Positions 53,331 through 64,000 of a stretch of DNA of 64,000 nucleotides are shown piece after piece. Position 1 is the stretch's first letter. Each line of letters begins with the position of its first letter. The notes beneath the pieces were generated by a model that saw only the letters and a program-made list of their open reading frames with translations, had not been told where the DNA came from and ran no database searches. The stretch lies in NCBI GenBank assembly GCA_006937955.1, contig SSNP01000006.1, positions 6,370,571-6,434,570 on the forward strand. The letters run 5' to 3'. The stretch is from Pachypanchax playfairii (Eukaryota; Chordata; Actinopteri; Cyprinodontiformes; Aplocheilidae). Position numbers and translations under genes: made by a program.

Positions 53331-53854
53331 CAGTGAAACCTCGCTATAGCGGACACTGATGGGACCAGATGTTTTTTTACATTATGGTGGGGTGTCCGCC
53401 CCAGAGGGCTAGGGTGTCCAGGTGTCCTGTAAACCATTGTCATGGACATTTCCTCGGTACGTCAGCGTATTTTATGAACTAGCGCACGGTCAAATCCCCT
53501 TCTGAATATGTCAAAAAAAAAAAAAAATTGATACACTTGATGTATCAGCGTCGGAATTAAACTGGACTCCAAACAGTCCGCCTCCTTATATTGTTTCTTT
53601 CTCTTTGATTTCTTGCTTGTATGTTCTCTCAATGTAAGTCGCTTTGGATAAAAGCGTCTGCTAAATGACTGTAGTAGTAGTAGTAGTAGTAGTAGTCTCA
53701 ACTTTAAGTAAAATTTGATAGATATGTGTCAATTTTTGTTTCTTTTTTCGTTTTGTTCACTGTTCGTTAGCGGGGTGAATTTTCACTGATTTTATTTTTT
53801 GTTCGCCCAAACCTGTCCACTGGACAGGGGTGTCTGCAGGGCTGGGTTTCACTG
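53331..53854. mobile_element. mariner-type MITE carrying a SINE-tail fragment
   Basis: TA-flanked, with inverted ends CAGTGAAACCTCGCTATAGC and GGGTTTCACTG. It contains 'gtaagtcgctttggataaaa' and (TAG)n at 53632-53696, the tail of a common fish retroposon, so one element sits in the other. Confidence 0.75.
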
Positions 53855-53869
53855 TATATTAAGTTTTTA

Positions 53870-54472
53870 TGGTGCGTTCACACCGGCCACTTTGTCAACG
53901 TCAAGCAACGCTGATAACGCTCCAAATTTGACGTTTGAAGCTGAAGCTCATAAAACGCCTGACCGAAAAAGAGCGCGAAGGCGGGGCTTCCTTTGTTATG
54001 GGATGTTCGGAGCTATGGCGGATCATATTGAGACAGTGGCTTGGATTTATTTACTTCATAGATCTAGACAACGTCGACGTCGGGTGCATCAGCGCCGTTT
54101 GTGGATACACCCCATTCTTCAGATGCGTTTTGAGTTTGGTGAGTTTAACCATTTGCTCCAGGAGCTACATATGGATGAGGTTAATTTATCTCCCATTTTG
54201 GCTGATCCCACTTCTTTACGGCTACGTGCTGTGACGTCTTACGTCACTACGATGAGACGCTCTCATTGGTTGACAGCTAGCTGAACTTTGAGCTTTTCTA
54301 GCTTTTCAAGAGTCAACGCCTGAAACGCTAGAAAAGCTTGAAAAGTTGCCGCTCATAACGCTCACAAAGCGCCGCAGAGCCGTTGACGTCTGTCTGACGC
54401 CCATCCACCATAGACTTTACATATAAACTTGCCGCTTATGAAGTTGATGGTTGGGCCGGTGTGAATGCACCA
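53870..54472 (+). mobile_element. PIF/Harbinger element, short, with exact TTA target duplication
   Basis: The termini TGGTGCGTTCACACCGGCC and GGCCGGTGTGAATGCACCA flank 603 bp. TTA is duplicated at 53867-53869 and 54473-54475, as expected for PIF/Harbinger. Confidence 0.92.
53992..54234 (+). pseudogene. N-terminal remnant of a Harbinger (HARBI1-like) transposase
   Basis: Within the Harbinger element the frame reads 'RRRRVHQRRLWIHPILQMRF', then 'EFGEFNHLLQELHMDE'. This resembles the start of Harbinger nuclease proteins (R-R-x-W-x-H-P-I followed by G-E-F-x-x-L). The catalytic part is absent, so the copy is non-autonomous. Confidence 0.7.
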
Positions 54473-54475
54473 TTA

Positions 54476-55611
54476 GACACTTTGTTTCTGTTTGTAAGTA
54501 ATTATTACATATTTCCTTCTTTTTTCTTGTATTATTGTCTCTAAAGTATTTTTTTTAATAAATGTGCTAAACACACTGTGTTTCTACTGCATATATAAAT
54601 AACTGAGATGATTTTTCTACCAACAAAAGCACAATTTGTGAAAACAAACAAAAAAGTTGTGCATCAGGAAAAGGCAGTAAAATGTTGTGAGTTGTTGTGG
54701 CTGTTGCTCCCTGAGGTTAACCTTTGAGATGTGTTGGCTCCTGTCTTTCACCCGTCTTTCACCTTTTCTCGTGTGTTGCACTGACATTTCGTCCCGTTTG
54801 GCCTCTCTCTGGCCTCTTCACCTCCGTTTTACCCCTCTTCATCAGCAACACTCAAAGAATACATAAACTGAGACCTTCAGACCTATCAAGGTCTGATATT
54901 TATGAAATGAATATGGAATGTATGTGAGTCAAATAGATCCTGCTTTAATATAAAAACAAGTTGAGTTTTTTTTGCTTTGTTATTCTTGACTCATGTGGTT
55001 TTTTATTTTTATTCTCCTCTGTCTCTTTGTACGGAGTCCCTGAAGGGACATGAGTGAAAAAAAGACTTTCTCGTGGGCACCAGATTCTGTTGTACACCAA
55101 CCTAGCCACAATGCTGACAGACCCCGACTAGTCATCTGAGTGCGCACATGAGACAGTTTATTTTTTCACCCATGTCCATTTGGGGCCTCCATACATTTGT
55201 ACCAATAACTCAGTGTGGTAAATGCATCTTAAAATTGGGATCATTGCTTAGACTTTTAATATTGTTGATACAAAACAGTGACTGTAATAAAATATGTATT
55301 AAAATATGTTTAAAAAAAAGTAGTAATATAATGTTTCTTATTTAGGATGTTCAGGCTATGAAAGGACATCATCATCATCGTCATCTCCGAGCGTTACTGG
55401 TAACTTCTGGTTCTGTTAATAGTCTTTTTTAGGTTAAAGGTGAATGTCTGAGTGAATTACTAAATAAACAATTTTTAAGGGGTCTAAAGTTAGCAGTTAG
55501 CATGGGTACAAAACCAGGACTGGGCCTGGGACTTTGCCTCAAAATAAATTTAAAAGGAACATGTGATTTAACACATTGTGTGTCTTTTGATGTAAAATTA
55601 GGGTTAGGGTT
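54476..55611. other. intergenic, nothing recognised
   Basis: No gene is supported. Two and a half TTAGGG units (55598-55612) abut the microsatellite. Confidence 0.45.
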
Positions 55612-55715
55612 AAATGAATGAATGAATGAATGAATGAATGAATGAATGAGTGAATGAATGAATGAATGAATGAATGAATGAATGAATGAATGAATGAATG
55701 AATGAATGAATGAAT
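55612..55715 (+). repeat. (GAAT)n microsatellite
   Basis: About 104 bp of tandem AATG units with one variant. Confidence 0.97.
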
Positions 55716-56696
55716 TTACAGAATGAAAAGTTTTTGATTTTACGTGCAGAAATCTGAAGCTGAGAAACTGAAACTCTGTGAAACTTTAAATCTGTATCAA
55801 ACCTTACCAGCTGCTGAACTGTCCTCTTCCTGTGTCTCCATCCTTTCTGGACGAGTTGATTTCACGTTTCAGTCTTTTATAAAACCAAATATTTATCTTG
55901 TTCCTACAGCACAAATAAAAACCTGTTTTCTGTCTGAAGAACAGTGAGTCAACACTGAAAGTAACAAGTGGACGTTTCAGTTTTAACCCTCCCCCACTGC
56001 TCAGATACCAAAAAAAGGGAACTTACTTATTAGCCTCTTAGCTAAAAGAACATTTTATTTATCACAAGTGTTTGTTGTTGTTTTTTTGATTAACATTCCA
56101 TGTTTTGTATATTTAATGATATCTGCTGATCTTTGCTGTGGTTACAGTTACACGCTGCGTGAACCTCTCTGCCCTTTTCATGCAGTGATAAAAGGAAAAT
56201 GTAGCCCTGCTCCATATGTGAGGTCTCCGAGGGACGACACTGTCTCTCTGCTGCAAGATCAATGTCACTCAAACAGGCAGGGCAAAGTAAAAGCTGCTTT
56301 TACTCCTCTATTAGCATCTGTGCTAAAGTTCATGACCTGTGAAGCATCAGCCACCTGCCATAGGAACCACATTACTGGGTGAGAACTCAGTGCACGACAA
56401 GGATGAGTTGAAATGATGACGCTCATGACACACGTTCCACCTCTGTGAATTATTTAGGGGCTTTAACTTCCCAATCCTTCATTTATGTTTTATTTATCCA
56501 GCTGCCTTCCAAGAGATGATTTCTAGAGGTGCATCAATAATCCAGTCAACTTTAAGCAACTAAGCCTGCATTTAAGAAGTAATCTCAAAGGTCAGATGAG
56601 GAATCTATTTATTCTAAAATATTTAATCAAAAGTAATTTAAATAACTAAGTACATAAACAAGTATGAAAGAATACTGAGCTTGTGTATGTTTGTGT
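55716..56696. other. intergenic, nothing recognised
   Basis: Frames at 55744-55947 and 56068-56382 are open, but with no domain and no splice context. Confidence 0.45.
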
Positions 56697-56838
56697 GGAT
56701 GGATGGATGGATGGATGGATGGATGGATGGATGGATGGATGGATGGATGGATGGATGGATGGTTTGGATGGATGGATGGATGGATGGATGGATGGATGGA
56801 TGGATGGATGGATGGATGGATGGATGGATGGATGGATG
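56697..56838 (+). repeat. (GGAT)n microsatellite
   Basis: About 142 bp, interrupted once by 'ggtttggat' near 56761. It creates artificial MDGW-repeat frames. Confidence 0.97.
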
Positions 56839-57165
56839 TTACATTTTTAGTTCATCTTCAGATTTTTCTGTATAAGCCCAGTAAGCCCATGAATTCGTAC
56901 AATTATATTTAGGTCTAAAATCACTTACAAACACTCACATTTAAATCTACTCTACAGCTCATTGAAACCACTTACTGAATGTTTATATTGTGCTGAGCAG
57001 TGCTGACAGGTTGACATAGATTAAAGTGTTACTAATGGGATCATTGGAAATTGTACTATTTGAACTCCTGTCAGACTGCTTTGAATCTGAGAGTAAACAT
57101 GTGATTTAAGAGGATATTTTGAGCCAAATTCAAAAGACCTGATGGATGGTGTGACAGAACACATA

Positions 57166-58078
57166 CAGTGGGGCAAAAAAGTATTTAGTCAGCCACCAAT
57201 TGTGTAAGTTCTCCCACTTAAAAAGATCAGAGAGGCCTGTAATTTTCATCATAGGTATACCTCAACTATGAGAGACAAAATGAGGAAAAAAAATCCAGAA
57301 AATCACATTGTCTGATTTTTAAAGAATTTATTTGCAAATTATGGTGGAAAATAAGTATTTGGTCAATAACAAAGTTAATCTCAATACTTTGTTATATAGC
57401 CTTTGTTGGCAATGACAGAGGTCAAACGTTTTCTGTAAGTCTTCACAAGGTTTTCACACACTGTTGCTGGTATTTTGGCCCATTCCTCCATGCAGATCTC
57501 CTCTAGAGCAGTGATGTTTTGGGGCTGACGCTGGGCAACACGGACTTTCAACTCCCTCCAGAGATTTTCTACGGGGTTGAGATCTGGAGACTGGCTAGGC
57601 CACTCCAGGACCTTGAAATGCTTCTTACGAAGCCACTCCTTCGTTGCCCGGGCGGTGTGTTTGGGATCATTGTCATGCTGAAAGACCCAGCCACGTCTCA
57701 TTTTCAATGCCCTTGCTGATGGAAGGAGGTTTTCACTCAAAATCTTACGATACATGGCCCCATTCATTCTTTCCTTTACACGGATCAGTCGTCCTGGTCC
57801 CCTTGCAGAAAAACAGCCCCAAAGCATGATGTTTCCACCCCCATGCTTTACAGTAGGTATGGTGTTCTTTGGATCCAACTCAGCATTCTTTCCCCTCCAA
57901 ACACGACAAGTTGAGTTTCTACCAAAAAGTTCTATTTTGGTTTCATCTGACCATATGATGTTCTCCCAATCCTCTTCTGGATCATCCAAATGCTCTCTAG
58001 CAAACCGCAGACGGGCCTGGACGTGTCCTGGCTTCAGCAGGGGGACACGTCTGGCACTGCAGGATTTGAGTCCCTGGC
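57166..58078 (-). mobile_element. partial Tc1 copy 3, joined by a single N to copy 4
   Basis: Left TIR plus the C-terminal two thirds of the transposase. It is nearly identical to 58083-58994 and stops at the N (58079). TA-flanked on the left (57164-57165). It shares the variant 'NPVENLW' with copy 4, which favours an assembly duplicate over an independent insertion. Confidence 0.85.
57399..58077 (-). pseudogene. Tc1 transposase fragment (copy 3)
   Basis: Open from about residue 111 (GLKSCSARRV) to the normal end, with D153, D244 and E279 present. The DNA-binding N-terminus is missing because the copy ends at the N. A long frame read through the N joins TIR sequence and is artificial. Confidence 0.85.
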
Positions 58079-58082
58079 NATA

Positions 58083-59684
58083 CAGTGGGGCAAAAAAGTA
58101 TTTAGTCAGCCACCAATTGTGTAAGTTCTCCCACTTAAAAAGATCAGAGAGGCCTGTAATTTTCATCATAGGTATACCTCAACTATGAGAGACAAAATGA
58201 GGAAAAAAAATCCAGAAAATCACATTGTCTGATTTTTAAAGAATTTATTTGCAAATTATGGTGGAAAATAAGTATTTGGTCAATAACAAAAGTTAATCTC
58301 AATACTTTGTTATATAGCCTTTGTTGGCAATGACAGAGGTCAAACGTTTTCTGTAAGTCTTCACAAGGTTTTCACACACTGTTGCTGGTATTTTGGCCCA
58401 TTCCTCCATGCAGATCTCCTCTAGAGCAGTGATGTTTTGGGGCTGACGCTGGGCAACACGGACTTTCAACTCCCTCCAGAGATTTTCTACGGGGTTGAGA
58501 TCTGGAGACTGGCTAGGCCACTCCAGGACCTTGAAATGCTTCTTACGAAGCCACTCCTTCGTTGCCCGGGCGGTGTGTTTGGGATCATTGTCATGCTGAA
58601 AGACCCAGCCACGTCTCATTTTCAATGCCCTTGCTGATGGAAGGAGGTTTTCACTCAAAATCTTACGATACATGGCCCCATTCATTCTTTCCTTTACACG
58701 GATCAGTCGTCCTGGTCCCCTTGCAGAAAAACAGCCCCAAAGCATGATGTTTCCACCCCCATGCTTTACAGTAGGTATGGTGTTCTTTGGATCCAACTCA
58801 GCATTCTTTCCCCTCCAAACACGACAAGTTGAGTTTCTACCAAAAAGTTCTATTTTGGTTTCATCTGACCATATGATGTTCTCCCAATCCTCTTCTGGAT
58901 CATCCAAATGCTCTCTAGCAAACCGCAGACGGGCCTGGACGTGTCCTGGCTTCAGCAGGGGGACACGTCTGGCACTGCAGGATTTGAGTCCCTGGCAGCG
59001 TAGTGTGTTACTGATGGTAGCCTTTGTTACTTTGGTCCCAGCTCTCTGCAGGTCATTCACTAGGTCCCTCCGTGTGGTTCTGGGATTTTTGCTCACCGTT
59101 CTTGTGATCATTTTGACCCCACGGGGTGAGATCTTGCGTGGAGCCCCAGATCGAGGGAGATTATCAGTGGTCTTGTATGTCTTCCATTTTCTAATAATTG
59201 CTCCCACAGTTGATTTCTTCACACCAAGCTGCTTACCTATTGCAGATTCAGTCTTCCCAGCCTGGTGAAGGTCTACAATTTTGTTTCTGGTGTCCTTTGA
59301 CAGCTCTTTGGTCTTGGCCATAGTGGAGTTTGGAGCGTGACTGTTTGAGGTTGTGGACAGGTGTCTTTTATACTGATAATGAGTTCACACAGGTGCCATT
59401 AATACAGGTAACGAGTGGAGGACCGAGGAGCCTCTTAAAGAAGTTACAGGTCTGTGAAAGCCAGAAATCTTACTTGTTTGTAGGTGACCAAATACTTATT
59501 TTCCACCATAATTTGCAAATAAATTCTTTAAAAATCAGACAATGTGATTTTCTGGATTTTTTTTCCTCATTTTGTCTCTCATAGTTGAGGTATACCTATG
59601 ATGAAAATTACAGGCCTCTCTGATCTTTTTAAGTGGGAGAACTTACACAATTGGTGGCTGACTAAATACTTTTTTGCCCCACTG
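58083..59684 (-). mobile_element. complete Tc1/mariner transposon, copy 4 (1602 bp)
   Basis: Same length, TIRs and TA flanks (58081-58082, 59685-59686) as copy 1. Only scattered substitutions separate them, so the family is young. Confidence 0.96.
58299..59321 (-). CDS. Tc1-family DD34E transposase, intact, 340 aa
   Basis: Full-length enzyme with an N-terminal HTH pair (1-115) and catalytic D153, D244, E279 (34 residues between the last two). Compared with the copy at 6013-7035 it has Cys at 109 (TLRCQG instead of TLRRQG), the conserved Pro at 273 (SPDLNP) and Val at 278 (NPVENLW). No stop or frameshift. Of the copies here it has the fewest departures from the family in the catalytic motifs, though R109C falls in the DNA-binding part. 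Confidence 0.96.
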   Translation of the reverse strand: MAKTKELSKDTRNKIVDLHQAGKTESAIGKQLGVKKSTVGAIIRKWKTYKTTDNLPRSGAPRKISPRGVKMITRTVSKNPRTTRRDLVNDLQRAGTKVTKATISNTLRCQGLKSCSARRVPLLKPGHVQARLRFAREHLDDPEEDWENIIWSDETKIELFGRNSTCRVWRGKNAELDPKNTIPTVKHGGGNIMLWGCFSARGPGRLIRVKERMNGAMYRKILSENLLPSARALKMRRGWVFQHDNDPKHTARATKEWLRKKHFKVLEWPSQSPDLNPVENLWRELKVRVAQRQPQNITALEEICMEEWAKIPATVCENLVKTYRKRLTSVIANKGYITKY

Positions 59685-59799
59685 TATGAGCAGGTTTGTT
59701 CATTAGCAATCCCACTTCAAAAGAAACAAGCTAAACTATTAACTTTAACCTGTGCTAAATTCAAGCTGCTAGTTTAATTGTTCTTTATCCATCATTTTC

Positions 59800-60127
59800 T
59801 GAACCTGCTTCTTCCTGATCAGGTCGCAGGGGACTGGTGTTAATCTCCAGCGGTTTTAGGGCGAGAGGCGGGGAACACCCTGGACAGGTCGTCAGTCCAT
59901 CGCAGGGTCACACAGAGACAAACAACCATTCATATCCACACATAGGGACAATTTAGAGTCACCAATTAACCTCTTGCATGTTTTTGGTCTATGGGATGAA
60001 ACTGGAGTCCCCGGAGAGAACGCACGCATGCATGGGAAAAACTCCATGCAGGAGGTCCCAGCATGGATTCAAACCCAGGACCTTCTTGCTGCAAGGCAAC
60101 AGCTACCAACTGCACCACCATGCAGCT
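59800..60127 (-). repeat. dispersed SINE-like fish repeat, copy 3 (longest)
   Basis: On the minus strand: 'ctgcatggtggtgcagttgg', a B-box-like 'gggtttgaatcc', then the conserved body to 'cccctgcgacctgatcagg'. It is the most complete of the three copies. Confidence 0.78.
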
Positions 60128-61016
60128 CCTAATTGTTCTCTATGTTACATGTGAGTTTTTTTTCATAATTAAAAAACTGGCAAGCATCTAAGTAGATGTA
60201 GAGATACAGTGGTTACATACATACATACATTCCTTCCAAAGCATTTAACTTTATTTTAAATGCAGGAGTCAGTTTAGTCTCAATCCTCCAGCGTGACACT
60301 GAAATGTTGTCCTAACCTGACTTTGCCACAGTTCACCCTGAATAACTGAAATCTGACGGTGAAAGTTCAAGCTAGCAGCCATCTGAGGACACGGAGCACG
60401 TGCTGAGCGTTAAGCTGCCTCCAAACTGTAGCTGGAACGTTTGTTATGCCGTTTCATTTTGAAGGATATAAATAGTGTATCTGCTCTCAGCTTTCATTTG
60501 AAGCCATGTGACGCTTACACAAAATGAAATAATCTGACCTAGTAAATAAATAAATAAACACAGCCTGTGTTTTTATTGTAGCGGTTGCATCATGTGTGAT
60601 TTGTACAGGCAGCAGAGCAACACAAACATCTGCGAGATGGAGGATGATGGTCGTGATGACTTCTTATAAATCACAGAGTGCCTTCAGCTTTTTCTCAGAA
60701 CAAATCTCGTGATTGGCATTTAAAAAGCTGACTGTAGTTCATATTTTTTTGTGCTGAGGTTTAAGACACCATCTAGTTAATGGACATCAAATAAATCTTT
60801 TATTAACATTAAAATATGAGAGGACATCCACTTTGAAAAATAAAATGTTTTCTTTGTTAAAAAAACAGTGAGTATGGAGCAGCTTTGCAGGGATCAGTTT
60901 CTCTTGAAGAGGGTTTCTGTGGAACGCTTACGAACAGTCAGCATCTTACCTGCTGTCGACTGAACAAACTCAGTTTAAAGATATGGAGTGAGTTCAATAC
61001 TGACTAGACTGATGAT
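60128..61016. other. intergenic, nothing recognised
   Basis: AT-rich. One strong minus-strand donor-like site (CAG|GTAAGA, near 60953) has no coding frame before it. Confidence 0.45.
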
Positions 61017-61109
61017 TTAAAGATCCACTCCAATGAAAATTGTGTTTTTCATGTTGTTAACATGTTCTTGCGGCTTTTTTATGATAATAGACAACGTATC
61101 TTAAGAAAA

Positions 61110-61974
61110 TTAAAGGTGGGATATGGAATATTTTCATAAAAAGCAATATTTTTAACAAAATACCTCCACGGTTTTGTTTAGAGGGTTGTAGAATGAAATT
61201 ACACGGTTTCCTTTAAAAATTAAATTCAATGTAAAATATTATAAAATATTAATTTTGATGGGAACGACATTAGCATTTTGTTTACATCTACCAATGAAAA
61301 GCGGGCAGAGCAGCGGGCACCATTTTGGGTTGCCTAATACCGTAAGTAGTCCGGCACAGTAAGGCTGGTACTGTGGAGTCTGCAGGTCAAGCAGCTGGAA
61401 GCACCGGGGACATGTGGTGATTAGATACCTTATTTGCTTGCCATAGAGGGTTTCCCAACATGTGAAAACCAGGTTCTGTGTGGAAACAATTTTATTAGCA
61501 GCTCGCTAACACGTAGCTGCAGCAGGTCGCTGAAGAAGTGGGGCATCTCAGGGCTCCACGTTCGACTTGAGGACACACCACCGAGGATTTTTAATTTTTT
61601 TTGCTGCTTGTATAAGTGAGGCGTGCAGGATGGTGTGTGAGGACAGATGATCTTAGGAGGGACTGCAGGAAGTTTTGGTTAGCTCTAGAAGAGACCAGTG
61701 CAGCTTGAGCTCTTTACCACTGACTGAATCGATGAATGAGCTACAAACAGGTAGGAGCTGCTTTTATCAGAATCAGTGTGATCAGCAGGGCACGATTAGT
61801 GAGTTGAACTCATGATATTTTATTGTCCTGCTCGGATCAGAGTGGGTTTGGTGAGAAATATTGGTCGACCTCAGCATCAGAGCACGCACAGCGGGGGGTT
61901 AACGAGCCTGGCAACCAGATGGCTGAAGGCTTTGTGCCGTGTTATGCTGTTCAACTTCCATATACAACCTTTAA
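61110..61974 (+). repeat. TTAA-type repeat R3, copy b, nested in R2
   Basis: Starts TTAAAGGTGGGATATGGAAT and ends 'tatacaacctttaa', so both ends are TTAA. The same body, reversed, is at 24030-24829. Confidence 0.82.
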
Positions 61975-62430
61975 AGGTACAAACATGTAAGAATTTTACA
62001 GTGAAATAATCACACAACAGTCTAATGTCCCACCGATGTTGAAAATATTGTCCACATTCCTGGTTCTATAACGAATCATATGTGAGTCGGCAAGGCTGCC
62101 AAGTCTTCAACACAAGCAGCTGTAATTCCACAACGAGCAGCAGCTAAAAGTAACAAACCACCACATCCTCCCAACTGAGCAGCTGAGCTGCACGCAATGG
62201 GGCGTTCAAACGCACTTAGGAAAACTCAACGCTGAACAAATAGACCTTCAGATATTCCCAAAAACTGAACAAATGCAAAACAAACAAAACAAGAACCAGC
62301 ATCAGAACTGGCAACTCAACAGAAAAATCAGGGAGGGGATGAGTGGCTGGGAGCGGACATTTTTTTTCTACACGAACTGCAGGATTTGGATTTGACAACA
62401 AGGTCTAATTCTTACATATTGTACCTTTAA
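61971..62430 (+). repeat. TTAA-type MITE R4, copy b, abutting R3
   Basis: Starts TTAAAGGTACAAACATGT, sharing the TTAA at 61971-61974 with the end of R3, and ends 'acatattgtacctttaa'. Confidence 0.85.
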
Positions 62431-62773
62431 GCCCAAAATTGTATTTTTGCGGATTTCTGCTTTTAAATCGCTGTGACTCAGTAATTTGAAAAGTGCTGTT
62501 TGAAAAAGGTCTTACTGATGTATGAAATGGACTGAGTGGGCTTGTAGCGCTAGCATAAACAGAAATCTCTTAGTAACGGGGATAGGGGTGGAGTTATCCA
62601 CCTCACTAATGGTTCCGCCCACACAGAGACGAATTGCTAATGAGCTACTGCCGGTATGGAGAAACTATTTCATAGAAAAAAGCAAAGGTTTTGTGATTTA
62701 GGTAAAAATCATAATTTAAAGACCACTGAGATGCTTTAAATTAGCTCAAAAGATGACCGGAGTGGGTCTTTAA

Positions 62774-63276
62774 ATGTAGTTTGCATGAACTGCCGTCACA
62801 ATTTTGAGATGAGACATGTTTAAAGGTGGCAGTTATTGACTATGAGCTTAGCCTCACTGTTTCTAGCTGGTTGCTGGTCAGTTTGCCAGAACTAATCTCT
62901 GTTTCTCCAAACTGAGGCTGTTCAAAGAAATGCAACAGGTGAAATCATCGCCCACAATCTTTCCACCGAAACAGATTTTAAACTGGAACAGAAATAAATA
63001 AACATTCATGTTAGACAGTTTGCCAAATGAGAACGCTGCTAAATCCTAGCTAATTAATATTTTATTTGTCAAGCAGCTGCCATTAAACTTCAAATAGGAA
63101 ACACTGATGGTGAAAGACATGAAATAATAACAAAGAGCCAATTAAAAGACACCAAAGTAACCTAATTGCTCTTTATAAGCATCAGGAGTCTTCATTTTTT
63201 TCTTCATCACGTTCATCTTCCCCCGTCGCAATATCTCCAACCTGATTGGTTGAGAAGCTGCACATTCCTGTCAGCC
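62774..63276. other. intergenic or 3' UTR of the 63 kb gene
   Basis: On the minus strand this follows the stop at 63277. An acidic frame ending GEDERDEEKNEDS at 63182 lies here after a possible acceptor (accaatcag) and could be an alternative last exon. Otherwise nothing is seen. Confidence 0.35.
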
Positions 63277-63647
63277 TCAAAATCTCAATCCCAGCAACGT
63301 CTCCATGATTTGCATCATCCCACTTAGCTGTAACGCAGAGACACTGGACGCAGAACCGGGCCGAGGTGACAGATCGTTGGATTTCACTTCCACTGATATG
63401 ATGTGTGTCTGCGAGCAGAAGGGAGGGGAACGTGGGGGGGTTGTTATTATAGTTTGGGTTATTACATGGCACAAAAAATTAGCAAAATCTGAGTAAGAAA
63501 GAAGGAGCGAGAGATAAAAGACGAACATGTTGCACACAAAAGCACTCTCACCTGTTCTGGCTCGGGCCCACTCAACACTAATGACTGTGTGATTGGATTA
63601 TCTGGGCTTTTAGCAACACCACAGCTGCAGCTGACAGAGAAGCTATC
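63277..63647 (-). CDS. last two exons of an unidentified gene
   Basis: I do not recognise the protein. Exon 63552-63647 (32 codons) follows an acceptor 'gacctaagcag', starts DSFSVSCSCGVAKSPDNP and ends GPEPEQ at a strong donor GTGAGAGTG. Exon 63277-63408 (43 codons plus stop) follows the acceptor 'cttctgctcgcag' and reads THIISVEVKSNDLSPRPG, then ends METLLGLRF. Both are phase 0, so they join in frame. Upstream exons would be beyond 63647, mostly outside the window. Support is only splice sites and phase. Confidence 0.45.
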
Positions 63648-64000
63648 CTGCTTAGGTCGAGCCGGGGTCAACGAGAGGCCAGCGAGGCCGCGACCTTATG
63701 CAGAAGACGGAGCCTTGAAGGCAGAGCGGAGCGGTGGGGAGATGAGGACTGGAATGAAAGATTTTAGGAGACAAATCACAAGAGGAGGGAGGGTTTCTTT
63801 AAAAATGTATTTAGCTCCGTGGTGACAGGTTTGATTTCTGGAAATTCGCAGAGAAATTCATGCCTAAATTTAAAGGGGGGGCGGGTAAAGATGGAGCACG
63901 TTCGAGGAGGGAGATGGGATGTGTTGTGACAGAAGAGCCTTGCAGATACTGCTGGCCTCCTGGTGACTCCACTGTACGCTGAATACAGAAACAAACAAGC

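Larger units (their letters stand above)
61017..62773 (+). repeat. R2 MITE copy e, split by R3 and R4 insertions
   Basis: R2 ends at 61017 (TTAAAGATCCACTCCAATG) and 62773 (CGGAGTGGGTCTTTAA). R2 is interrupted after 61110 and resumes at 62427 at the matching position ('ttaa|gc.caaa'). Confidence 0.88.

Noticed and set aside
55598..55612. Interstitial telomere-like (TTAGGG) repeat
   Set aside because: Only two and a half units next to an AATG microsatellite; too short to mean a fusion or telomere healing.
56681..56912. MDGW-repeat frames
   Set aside because: Translation of the (GGAT)n microsatellite.
57381..58169. 262-aa frame joining TIR sequence to transposase
   Set aside because: Reads through the N at 58079; an artefact of the join, not a fusion protein.
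60940..60965. Strong donor-like CAG|GTAAGA on the minus strand as the missing shootin exon 1
   Set aside because: No ATG in frame before it within a plausible exon; phase cannot be matched to the 52877 acceptor.

Overview
The window is nuclear DNA of a ray-finned (teleost) fish. The evidence is spliced genes with GT-AG introns, several classes of TIR transposons and MITEs typical of fish, a Tc1 family with open transposases, SINE/LINE tails and long microsatellites. The species cannot be determined from the sequence. Assembly gaps (N) occur at 7403-7427, 29611-29717 and 58079, and all three lie in copies of the same young Tc1 element.

Three multi-exon genes were read exon by exon, with reading phase kept across each junction. 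ANKRD53 lies on + at 20688-23617 (6 exons, 391 aa). TEX261 lies on - at 27857-33936 (6 exons, 196 aa), tail to tail with ANKRD53. A shootin-family gene (SHTN1-like) lies on - at 40119-52877 (15 exons recovered, first exon not found). The last two exons of a further minus-strand gene that I do not recognise are at 63277-63647. As I recall the human map, ANKRD53 and TEX261 are also convergent neighbours at 2p13 close to VAX2, while SHTN1 lies beside VAX1 on 10q. The shootin gene here therefore looks like a SHTN1 ohnolog kept in the VAX2-type paralogon.

Layout: 0-20 kb is gene-poor and repeat-rich. It holds a LINE fragment, a Tc1 copy inserted in a MITE, a retroelement-like unit with an unusual membrane/coiled-coil ORF, an old Tc1 relic split by a MITE, and PIF- and mariner-type MITEs. 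20.6-34 kb holds ANKRD53 and TEX261, with transposons in their introns. 34-40 kb is intergenic repeats. 40-53 kb is the shootin gene. 53-63 kb is repeats: a mariner-like MITE, a Harbinger element, microsatellites and a Tc1 pair joined by one N.

The main structural theme is a set of short elements that begin and end in TTAA. At least eight families are seen, often nested in each other at TTAA targets, which suggests repeated mobilisation by a piggyBac-like activity. No such transposase is present in the window. The genes do not form a shared pathway: TEX261 is an early-secretory membrane protein, ANKRD53 a cytoskeletal ankyrin protein and shootin an actin/adhesion clutch protein.
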